Source of the DNA: Helicobacter sp.
GTDB taxonomy: Bacteria; Campylobacterota; Campylobacteria; Campylobacterales; Helicobacteraceae
Length of the DNA stretch: 6,872 nt
Direction of reading: 5' to 3'
Assembly: GCA_014799985.1 (NCBI GenBank)
Contig: JAAVGZ010000078.1
Location: 12,949 to 19,820, forward strand
Each line of letters opens with the position of its first letter. The first letter of the stretch is position 1. Both the position numbers and the translations under genes were made by a program. Below are positions 1 through 5,370 of the stretch, piece by piece. The notes under the pieces are model-generated. The model made no database searches, was not told the DNA's origin, and saw only the letters and a list, made by a program, of their open reading frames with translations.

Positions 1-674
1 CGCAATTCCTGCACAATCGCCCATTCTTTTTTGATGGTGTTGAAGATGTAGGTGAGCAGCGGCAATTCTTTGCGCAAAACCTTCGTGAGCGCGCGCGCGG
101 CGAGCTTGCGCTTCTTGCGCTTGGGGTGGTAGAGCTTGCTTAGAATCTCCTCTTCGCCATAGGATTCGCCCTCGAGCTTGAATCGCAAGCGGCTGAAATG
201 CTCGCTAAAGAGCCGCGAGAACGCGTTCGCGCCAACGGGCGAGAGCTTCAGAATGATGTTTTCTTCGGCGAGCGTGCGCAGGTGTTGGCGGTTTTCATAG
301 ATTCGCGAAAGATAGTACGCATGGCTTGCTGGCGCGAGCTTTTGGGCGAGCTTTGTTTCGAGATTGCCATATTCGATGTCGAAAAACAAGATGTGCTCGC
401 TCACCGCGTTCATCTCGAGCTCGCAAGACGAGTAGAGCGCGCCTTGCGTTGTGTCGCTCGCGAAACAAAGATAGGCATAGCTCAACACGCGGCTTATGGA
501 CTCGACAATATTTTCATATTGCGCAAGAGCCGCAGCAAACTCCTCGCAGCTCAAGGTTGCGAGCTTGTTTTTGTAGGTCTGTTCAAATGTTTTTGCCGCC
601 TGCATTGCCTGCTCTTTGCAAGCCTGCAAGTCCGCAGCGTCCGTGAATAGGGCAGAGAGATTCCATTTCGCCAT
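1..674 (-). CDS. pepF: Oligoendopeptidase F (M3B family), N-terminal part, cut by the window edge
   Basis: Reading the minus strand from ATG 674-672 gives 224 codons without a stop up to the left edge. The protein begins MAKWNLSALF. A mostly helical N-terminal region is followed by the oligopeptidase F linker region: a His-Leu-x-x-Leu-x-Glu-Glu stretch (residues about 131-138), LSPVGANAFSRLF (144-156) and LYHPKRKKRKLAARAL (181-196), which match the family's 'L-(S)-GxxAWSRLF' and 'hPdrxxRkxAaxAl' blocks. The zinc-binding HExxH motif lies in the C-terminal catalytic domain and is outside the window, so activity cannot be judged. Family members are cytoplasmic zinc metallopeptidases of about 570-600 residues that cut short peptides, so roughly 60% is missing. 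The start is supported by AAAAGGAG (minus strand, 679-686) four bases upstream. It is divergent from cetB and has its own likely promoter. The family call rests on recognised sequence blocks, not on a search. Confidence 0.88.
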   Translation of the reverse strand, partial: MAKWNLSALFTDAADLQACKEQAMQAAKTFEQTYKNKLATLSCEEFAAALAQYENIVESISRVLSYAYLCFASDTTQGALYSSCELEMNAVSEHILFFDIEYGNLETKLAQKLAPASHAYYLSRIYENRQHLRTLAEENIILKLSPVGANAFSRLFSEHFSRLRFKLEGESYGEEEILSKLYHPKRKKRKLAARALTKVLRKELPLLTYIFNTIKKEWAIVQEL

Positions 675-707
675 TGTGCTCCTTTTGCAGAATATGAGCT
701 TGTGGCG

Positions 708-716
708 ATTCTAGCA
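708..716 (-). promoter_or_regulatory. Extended -10 promoter element for pepF
   Basis: On the minus strand the sequence reads TGCTAGAAT, an extended -10 (TGn followed by TAGAAT, five of six matches to TATAAT). Transcription would start near 701, giving a 5' leader of about 27 bases that contains the AAAAGGAG ribosome binding site. A T/A-rich tract lies upstream in place of a -35 box, as is common for sigma-70-type promoters in this group. The call is by consensus only. Confidence 0.5.
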
Positions 717-734
717 TATTTTGTTTAAAATCAT

Positions 735-749
735 GTTTGGAATCCAAAC
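735..749. repeat. Perfect 15-bp palindrome upstream of pepF promoter, possible operator
   Basis: GTTTGGAATCCAAAC has two 7-bp arms around a single central A. It sits about 22-36 bp upstream of the pepF -10 hexamer, overlapping and just beyond where a -35 would be. That position and symmetry suit a dimeric regulator. No known operator consensus was recognised. Confidence 0.5.
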
Positions 750-758
750 GGCTTGTTG

Positions 759-816
759 CATGCGCGGTGTGGCGCGCAATATGCCGCTTGGCAAAGCTGC
801 GAAATCGCCGCGCATG
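759..816. repeat. GC-rich inverted repeat with 9-bp arms and 40-base loop
   Basis: CATGCGCGG (759-767) is perfectly complementary to CCGCGCATG (808-816). The 40 bases between them hold a smaller hairpin, TGCC-GCTT-GGCA (782-793). The block is clearly more GC-rich than the flanking intergenic DNA. It could fold as a branched RNA on either strand, be an unrecognised repeat, or be a remnant of older sequence. No coding frame with a ribosome binding site was found in it. Confidence 0.4.
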
Positions 817-871
817 TGGTTGTGCATGTGATGATGATGGATACCATAATAAGCAAGATTGGGAAATGTGA

Positions 872-897
872 TTGATGATGAGGTGAATCATTATCAA
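872..897. repeat. Stem-loop with 10-bp stem and 6-base loop
   Basis: TTGATGATGA (872-881) pairs with TCATTATCAA (888-897) around the loop GGTGAA. All ten positions pair if one G-T/U wobble is allowed. No T-run follows on either strand, so it does not look like an intrinsic terminator. It lies about 135 bases upstream of cetB and could be an operator dyad or a leader RNA structure. Confidence 0.35.
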
Positions 898-923
898 ATT
901 AGATTGAATGAATTAAAAGAATC

Positions 924-947
924 TTGACAATTCATTGACAATTTGTC
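924..947 (+). repeat. TTGACAATT direct repeat with 11-bp period, second copy inside an 11-bp palindrome
   Basis: TTGACAATT occurs at 924-932 and again at 935-943, 11 bp apart, so both copies face the same side of the helix. The second copy overlaps the perfect palindrome GACAATTTGTC (937-947). Each copy also contains a consensus TTGACA -35 hexamer. However, the best downstream -10 match, TACACT (950-955), sits 20 bp after the first and 9 bp after the second. A regulator-binding site for cetBA is therefore at least as likely as a promoter. Confidence 0.4.
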
Positions 948-974
948 GCTACACTTTTGCTTCGTTTGATTCCA

Positions 975-1003
975 TTGTTTTTTGAAAATTGTTTAGGAAT
1001 AAT
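975..1003 (+). promoter_or_regulatory. Weak candidate promoter for cetBA
   Basis: TTGTTT (975-980), 17 bp, then AATAAT (998-1003, five of six matches to TATAAT). Transcription would start near 1010, leaving a leader of about 23 bases with AAGG (1022-1025) as ribosome binding site. The -35 match is poor, and other AT-rich hexamers nearby could serve instead. Confidence 0.3.
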
Positions 1004-1032
1004 GGGATTGATTTTTTTTATAAGGCAAATGA

Positions 1033-1536
1033 ATGAACAAGCCAAAACCGACTCTGCAAGAGAGGCAATTTGATGATAAAGCGGTTATTATTTCTAAAAC
1101 AGATTTGAAGGGTAAGATTCTCTATGGGAATCGAATCTTTATCGAGCTTTCGGGCTATACCGAAAGAGAGCTTTTGGGACAACCGCATAGCATTGTGCGC
1201 CACCCCGATATGCCCAAAGTTATTTTCAAGTTCTTGTGGGATTATGTATCAAACGGCAGAGAGATTGTGGCGTATGTGAAAAACCTCTCGAAAGATGGTT
1301 CGTTTTATTGGGTGAAAGCCTTTGTAACGCCTTCGTATAATGGCAAGGGCGAGATTGTGGGGTATCATTCTATCCGCTTAAAGCCTTCAGAACAAGCCAA
1401 ACAAACGATGGGCACACTCTATAAAGAGCTTGTGAATCTCGAGCAATCTGGAGGAATCCAAAAAAGCCGCGAGAGACTAGAACAAATTTTAGCAGAAAAA
1501 GGAGTGAGTTATGAAGAATTCATATTATCTTTATAG
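1033..1536 (+). CDS. cetB: CetB-like PAS-domain energy-taxis sensor (Aer-type FAD-binding PAS)
   Basis: This is a 167-residue soluble protein made of one PAS domain (about 14-118) and a short helical tail (120-167). The core closely resembles the PAS domain of the Escherichia coli aerotaxis receptor Aer: ELSGYTERELLGQPH (38-52), RHPDMP (56-61), Trp69, and YVKNLSKDGSFYWVKAFVTP (81-100). R56, H57, D59 and W69 correspond to Aer residues important for FAD binding, so a bound FAD reporting redox or energy state is expected. There is no membrane segment or HAMP domain, as in Campylobacter CetB (about 165 residues), which signals through the separate protein CetA. The start follows an in-frame stop (1030-1032) and has AAGG seven bases upstream. 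Its last 26 bases overlap cetA, so the two are almost certainly co-transcribed. The FAD binding and partner assignment are inferred from similarity and context. Confidence 0.9.
   Translation: MNKPKPTLQERQFDDKAVIISKTDLKGKILYGNRIFIELSGYTERELLGQPHSIVRHPDMPKVIFKFLWDYVSNGREIVAYVKNLSKDGSFYWVKAFVTPSYNGKGEIVGYHSIRLKPSEQAKQTMGTLYKELVNLEQSGGIQKSRERLEQILAEKGVSYEEFILSL
1496..1504 (+). promoter_or_regulatory. Strong ribosome binding site of cetA inside cetB
   Basis: AAAAAGGAG lies six bases before the cetA ATG at 1511 and within the cetB coding sequence. It fixes the cetA start and points to coupled translation of the pair. Confidence 0.75.
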
Positions 1537-2878
1537 ATATTCGCGATATGCCCTCGTTTGTTTCATTGGCATTTTTATTTTGCTCTTCGTGATTGAATTG
1601 CTCGATATTCATGTTCTTTTGGAATTTGCCGTTTTCGTTGCAGGCATTATTATGTGTGGCGTTACATTGCTTGCAGGAATGAGGCGCGATGCGTATATCA
1701 AAGAAATCACGCATTGTGTGAGGCAGCTTTCACTTGGAGACTTGGAATCGAGGATTACACATATCCAAGACAATGGAGCACTAGGCAATCTTTCATGGAC
1801 GATTAATGATTTAGCCGACCAAATCGAATCGTTTGTGCGGGGAGGCTCTTCGGCAATCACGGCGGCGAGCCAAAAACGTTATGCTCGAAAAGTCAATGCC
1901 GATTGTCTTCAGGGCAACTTTTCGTATGTGGGACAATTGATTAACAAAGCCACAGAATCGATTGAAGAAGCGGACAAACTTGGCGCAAAAGGGATTGTGA
2001 TTAACCAAATCTCAAAGCAGAGCTCGCTAAGTCTCAATAAGGATTTGCGGCATATTTCAACGAACTTGAATGGCGTGATTCAGACGATGGACAAGACGTC
2101 TGACGAGACGCAGCATATCTCCGATTCTTCGAATAGTGGCATGCAAAATGTGCAGGCGATTATGGGCAGCTTCGAGAAGCTCGCCGCGATGATGGAGCAG
2201 ACATCACAATCGTTTGCGCTCTTTATGAATCGGATTAAAGAAATTGACGCCTTTGTGCTGCTGATTAAGGACATCACAGACCAAACGAACCTGCTCGCGC
2301 TGAATGCCGCGATTGAGGCGGCGCGCGCGGGCGAGCATGGGCGCGGATTTGCTGTCGTGGCTGACGAGGTGCGCAAGCTCGCCGAACGTGCGGCAAAAAC
2401 GGCATCGGAAATCTCCTCGACAACGCAGGTGATTAACCAAGAAATGAGCGAAATTTCAGGCTATGTGGAAGAAATCAACGACATCGCAAATCATTCCAAC
2501 GAAGCGATGATTAGTTTCAACGAGACATTTAGCAAAATGGACGCACAAGCCTCTTCGTTGCTCGATTCGATTCAGCATACGAACAAAATGTCGCATATTA
2601 TTTTGCTCGAGCTCGATTGTATCTTGAAAAAGTTTGCGTCTTATTCATCGGTGATTGTCGATGAGATTCCGCAGCTTGATTTGCATACTCAAAAAGAAAA
2701 TCCCTATATTGACAAAAGTATCTACCAAAACCTTGCGAGTTTCGAGGAGAGCATTAAAGAATTTTTGCATTTCATCGCGACACAAGATTATGTGCAACAT
2801 CAAAACAAGCTCCAAGAATACTGCCAAAAAGTCGAGGCAAAAAGCGAGGAAATCTATCACCAATTGCGCCAAATATGA
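1511..2878 (+). CDS. cetA: CetA-like membrane-anchored chemotaxis signalling protein
   Basis: This 455-residue protein has two adjacent membrane helices (about 13-32 and 36-56) joined by only a few residues, so it has no periplasmic sensor domain. A cytoplasmic HAMP-like linker (about 57-110) and a long coiled coil follow. The conserved chemoreceptor hairpin spans about 250-302, including TDQTNLLALNAAIEAARAGE (256-275) and GRGFAVVADEVRKLAER (277-293), the tip that binds CheA and CheW. This architecture and the overlap with cetB match Campylobacter CetA (about 459 residues), which transduces the CetB PAS signal. No C-terminal CheR/CheB-binding pentapeptide of the NWETF type is present. The tail (362-455) is unusual: L-D-C-I-L-K-K-F-A-S-Y (368-378) resembles the first helix of CZB zinc-binding domains, but with Cys370 where His is expected. 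Gene order is cetB then cetA, the reverse of what I recall for Campylobacter jejuni. The gene ends seven bases from the convergent pstB. Confidence 0.9.
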   Translation: MKNSYYLYRYSRYALVCFIGIFILLFVIELLDIHVLLEFAVFVAGIIMCGVTLLAGMRRDAYIKEITHCVRQLSLGDLESRITHIQDNGALGNLSWTINDLADQIESFVRGGSSAITAASQKRYARKVNADCLQGNFSYVGQLINKATESIEEADKLGAKGIVINQISKQSSLSLNKDLRHISTNLNGVIQTMDKTSDETQHISDSSNSGMQNVQAIMGSFEKLAAMMEQTSQSFALFMNRIKEIDAFVLLIKDITDQTNLLALNAAIEAARAGEHGRGFAVVADEVRKLAERAAKTASEISSTTQVINQEMSEISGYVEEINDIANHSNEAMISFNETFSKMDAQASSLLDSIQHTNKMSHIILLELDCILKKFASYSSVIVDEIPQLDLHTQKENPYIDKSIYQNLASFEESIKEFLHFIATQDYVQHQNKLQEYCQKVEAKSEEIYHQLRQI

Positions 2879-2888
2879 CGGCATGTCA
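2876..2888. repeat. Short dyad spanning the convergent cetA and pstB stop codons
   Basis: TGAC-GGCAT-GTCA (2876-2888) contains the cetA stop TGA at its left end and the pstB stop, read on the minus strand, at its right end. Only seven bases separate the genes. Four-bp arms without T-runs are too weak for an intrinsic terminator, and no better candidate was seen near either gene end. Confidence 0.3.
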
Positions 2889-3650
2889 TGGTGTCTCTTC
2901 TAGGGCAGATTCCAACATGTCCTTGTCTTTTGGCATGTCGCGGATTTTGCCTATGCCGTTTTCGACATGCATAATGCCCAAAGAATCGGCGATTCGCATG
3001 GCTTGGTCGATGTTGTGCGAAACCATCACCAACGTGTGCGTGCGGGCAAGCTCCACGAACAATTCTTCGATGATTCGTTGCGCATGCAAATCGAGCGCGC
3101 TCGTGGGCTCGTCCAAAAGCAGAATCTGTGGCTTGAGGCTCAAAATGCGCGCCAAAAGCAGCCTTTGCTGCTCGCCACCAGAAAGACGTAGGGCGTTTTC
3201 TTTAAGACGATTTTTGAATGTCTCCCAAAGTCCCACTTGTTGCAGAGATTCACAAATACGTTCGTCAATCGCGTTTTTGTCGAGCTTTGTCAAAAGCGAT
3301 AGGGGCAAGCTTAGATTCTTTTCAATGCTTAAATTGAAAGGTTGCGGCGCTTGAAAGAGCATGCCAATATTCTTGCGCAGAATCTCGAGGGGAATGCTTT
3401 TAATATTTATCAAGGATTGCGATTCTAATGTGGTGTCTGATGTTAAATCCACATGAATATCCCCAATAATCTCGCCGCCCATTTCTTCACAAAGGCGATT
3501 GATGCAACGCAAAAAGGTACTTTTGCCACAGCCAGAATGCCCAAGAAGTGTGAAGATTCCATATTGTGGAATCTCTACATTGAGACTAGAAAAAATCTGC
3601 TTTTCTCCAAAACGCACGCCCAAATTTTTAATGCTGATGCTGCATGACAT
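2886..3650 (-). CDS. pstB: Phosphate ABC transporter ATP-binding protein PstB
   Basis: This cytoplasmic ATPase powers the Pst phosphate importer. The 254-residue protein has all nucleotide-binding motifs: Walker A GHSGCGKST (37-45), Q-loop Gln100 in GMLFQAPQPF, ABC signature LSGGEQQR (156-163), Walker B ILLLDEP (176-182) and switch His212 in VSHN. The PQPFNLSIEKN stretch after the Q-loop resembles the PstB 'PxPFxxSIxxN' pattern and separates it from generic ABC ATPases. The ATG at 3650 is chosen because AAAGGA lies six bases upstream. The longer frame from 3707 has no comparable site and would overlap pstA by 80 bases. With this start the overlap with pstA is 23 bases. The C-terminus ends soon after the H-loop region and lacks the usual PstB ending with Tyr-x-x-Gly-x-x-Gly, a modest divergence. 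It is the last gene of the operon seen here; no phoU follows. Confidence 0.9.
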   Translation of the reverse strand: MSCSISIKNLGVRFGEKQIFSSLNVEIPQYGIFTLLGHSGCGKSTFLRCINRLCEEMGGEIIGDIHVDLTSDTTLESQSLINIKSIPLEILRKNIGMLFQAPQPFNLSIEKNLSLPLSLLTKLDKNAIDERICESLQQVGLWETFKNRLKENALRLSGGEQQRLLLARILSLKPQILLLDEPTSALDLHAQRIIEELFVELARTHTLVMVSHNIDQAMRIADSLGIMHVENGIGKIRDMPKDKDMLESALEETP

Positions 3651-4521
3651 GTCGCTTCCTTTTTGAAATATTCTTGAGGATTCCACCCAAAAGCAACAAG
3701 AATCCACAGAGAAAGAGCAGCACCAAACTCGCGCCCATTGCGTTTTGCAATTCTAGCTGCGTTTGATAATTCTGCGAGTTATAATAGATGTAGAATGAGA
3801 GCGATTCGAACCTGCCAAACAATCCATTGGGCAGCCCCGCGTTTGCGACAGCGCCCACAAACATGACGACAGCGGTATCTTCGGCGACTCTGCCGAGTGC
3901 CAAGATTGCGCCACTTAGGATTCCATTCCTCGCTTCGGGCAACAAGAAATACCACAGAATCGCGCCCTTTTTGAGCCCCAATGCGCGGGCGTTGAGCATT
4001 AAGTCTCGGGGTACGGACAAAAGCGCTTCTTTTGTCGTGGCAATTAATGTGGGCAAGACGAGCAGGGCAAGACAGAGGGCGGCGAGCAATAGACAACTAT
4101 TTGCCTGTGGCATCAAATGATTCTTGAGCCACAGAATGCTCAAAAAGCCAAATAGCCCCATAATCACAGACGGAATCCCGGCTAAAATGTCGACCATTGT
4201 GTTTAAGAGCCATTTTTGAAAAGGCGTTGCATAGAAGCTAAGATAGATTCCGCAGCCGATTCCGGGTGCGATTGCGAGCAAAAGGCTTAGAATCACAAGC
4301 CAAAGAGTGCCGATGAGCGCGGGGAAGATTCCATTAAAAACCGCGTTTTGTCCCAAGATTGCCGATAGTGGCGAGACATTGCCAAAGAATAAATGCGCGT
4401 CCAGCACGGCAAAGCCACGCCAAAGCACCCAAAGGAGCAGGCATAACACGATAGAGCTCGCACAAATCGCGCCAAGAGTACTTAGGATATAGAGAATGTT
4501 TGCGACTTTGCGTTTCATCAT
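3628..4521 (-). CDS. pstA: Phosphate ABC transporter permease PstA
   Basis: This is an inner-membrane permease of 297 residues with about six membrane helices (roughly 11-35, 66-94, 105-132, 143-163, 200-225, 262-283). DILAGIPSVIMGLFGF (111-126) matches the PstA 'xxLAGxPSIVxGLFG' block. The cytoplasmic coupling loop is around 164-200 (KEALLSVP, then ARALGLKKGAILWYFLLPEA), followed by GRVAEDTAVVMF (210-221) where PstA proteins usually carry a GRxxGETA-type motif, so Glu is replaced by Asp. It pairs with PstC to form the channel. The pstC stop is six bases upstream. AGGA (4526-4529) is four bases from the first ATG and seven from the second (4518), so translation may begin at either of the two consecutive Met codons. 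The His-rich C-terminus (HVMQHQH) lies in the overlap with pstB and may simply reflect that overlap. Confidence 0.9.
   Translation of the reverse strand: MMKRKVANILYILSTLGAICASSIVLCLLLWVLWRGFAVLDAHLFFGNVSPLSAILGQNAVFNGIFPALIGTLWLVILSLLLAIAPGIGCGIYLSFYATPFQKWLLNTMVDILAGIPSVIMGLFGFLSILWLKNHLMPQANSCLLLAALCLALLVLPTLIATTKEALLSVPRDLMLNARALGLKKGAILWYFLLPEARNGILSGAILALGRVAEDTAVVMFVGAVANAGLPNGLFGRFESLSFYIYYNSQNYQTQLELQNAMGASLVLLFLCGFLLLLGGILKNISKRKRHVMQHQH
3657..3661 (-). promoter_or_regulatory. Ribosome binding site deciding the pstB start
   Basis: On the minus strand AAGGA, inside AAAAAGGAAG (3655-3664), lies six bases before ATG 3650. It selects this start over the upstream in-frame ATG at 3707. 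Confidence 0.65.
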
Positions 4522-4527
4522 AGAATC

Positions 4528-5370
4528 CTAAGTGGTTTTGGAATCTCTATGTAGGATTCCGCGTGCAAAAAACGCCAAAAGCGCATTGACGACAATCAGC
4601 AAAAAGCCCGAGACAAAGAGGGCATTGTATGCCTCACCAATCGATTCGTTGGCGGTGATGAGGGCGATGTGCGCGCTAAGAACGCGCAGCGGGTCGAGCG
4701 GTGATGTGGCGAGAATGAGCGCGTTAGATGAGAGCATGAGCGCAATCATCGTGTCGCCAAATGCCCTGCCAAAGCCGAGCAAGAATGCGCCAATCAGCAC
4801 GCTCTTGCCCTGTGGAATCACGACAAAGAGCATCGTTTCAAAATCGCGCATGCCGAGTGCACGTGCCGGCAGGTGTTGGTTGTTAAATGGTTTCCTAAGT
4901 CCCGATTCTAAAAGCAAGACCATTGTAGGCAGCACAACGAAGCTCAAAACGCAGATGCAAGCCAAGAGGTTGCGCCCGCTTCCTCCGAAAGCCTCTCGCA
5001 AAAATGGCACGAGCAAAAACAGCGCGCCAAACGCATAGAGAACCGTTGGAATCGAGCCCATAAAACGCACAAGAAAACCTAAATGGGCTTGAAAAATCTT
5101 GCCCATTTTGGTTTTTGTCGGCATAATGAGCCAACATGTGATTCCTAATGCTAATGGAAATGCGACAAGCAACGTGCTAAAGCTTAGAATGAGCGCATTC
5201 ACAAGCATTGTGAGAATGCCAAATGCATGCGCTTTTGGATTCCAATTAAAATGCAAAGTCAGACTTGGATTGGACGCAAGAGTCTGCAATCCAAATCCGC
5301 CAATCACAATAAAAAGCAGGCAAATGCCGCTGCATGCTACGATGGTCGCAAATGTTGCGACAAGCTTCAT
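4528..5370 (-). CDS. pstC: Phosphate ABC transporter permease PstC
   Basis: This is an inner-membrane permease of 280 residues with about six membrane helices (roughly 6-28, 52-80, 98-125, 134-156, 190-213, 249-270). RFMGSIPTVLYAFGALFLLV (102-121) is the PstC 'xxxxSIPSVVYGxxxLxxLxP'-type block. The coupling loop includes ARALGMRDFETMLFVVIPQ (169-187), and GFGRAFGDTMIALMLSSN (199-216) matches the usual G-x-GRAxGETMAVxMxxGN with Asp in place of Glu. Its ATG overlaps the pstS stop as ATGA (5367-5370) and has no clear ribosome binding site of its own, so its translation is probably coupled to pstS. At 280 residues it is somewhat shorter than the E. coli protein (about 319). It forms the transmembrane pore with PstA. 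Confidence 0.9.
   Translation of the reverse strand: MKLVATFATIVACSGICLLFIVIGGFGLQTLASNPSLTLHFNWNPKAHAFGILTMLVNALILSFSTLLVAFPLALGITCWLIMPTKTKMGKIFQAHLGFLVRFMGSIPTVLYAFGALFLLVPFLREAFGGSGRNLLACICVLSFVVLPTMVLLLESGLRKPFNNQHLPARALGMRDFETMLFVVIPQGKSVLIGAFLLGFGRAFGDTMIALMLSSNALILATSPLDPLRVLSAHIALITANESIGEAYNALFVSGFLLIVVNALLAFFARGILHRDSKTT

Larger units (their letters stand above)
675..1032. other. Divergent intergenic region between pepF and cetB (358 bases)
   Basis: No convincing gene is present. Open frames crossing it either continue out of frame into pepF or are very short and lack a ribosome binding site. It contains the pepF promoter (708-716), a 15-bp palindrome (735-749), a GC-rich inverted repeat (759-816), an AT-rich stem-loop (872-897), a phased direct repeat (924-943) and a weak candidate promoter for cetB (975-1003). 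The first half is mixed to GC-rich around 750-825. From about 840 onward it is AT-rich, as expected for a promoter region in this group. Confidence 0.75.

Noticed and set aside
198..650. A 150-residue plus-strand open frame opposite pepF
   Set aside because: It is antisense to a well-supported gene and shows no recognisable domain; it follows from the codon pattern of pepF.
737..753. Possible sigma-54 promoter (GG, ten bases, GC)
   Set aside because: The -12 element lacks the TT before GC and the -24 element is not TGGCAC-like; the GG belongs to the palindrome.
583..897. A 104-residue minus-strand open frame across the pepF start and intergenic region
   Set aside because: It overlaps pepF in another frame, has no ribosome binding site, and its protein is low-information and rich in His, Ser and Arg. 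pepF has strong family blocks.
1029..1073. A 14-codon frame starting four bases before cetB
   Set aside because: It shares the cetB AAGG site at a poor spacing (three bases) and is probably a chance ATG.
3651..3707. N-terminal extension of pstB from ATG 3707
   Set aside because: The extra 19 residues are not like PstB, the overlap with pstA would be 80 bases, and the good ribosome binding site belongs to ATG 3650.
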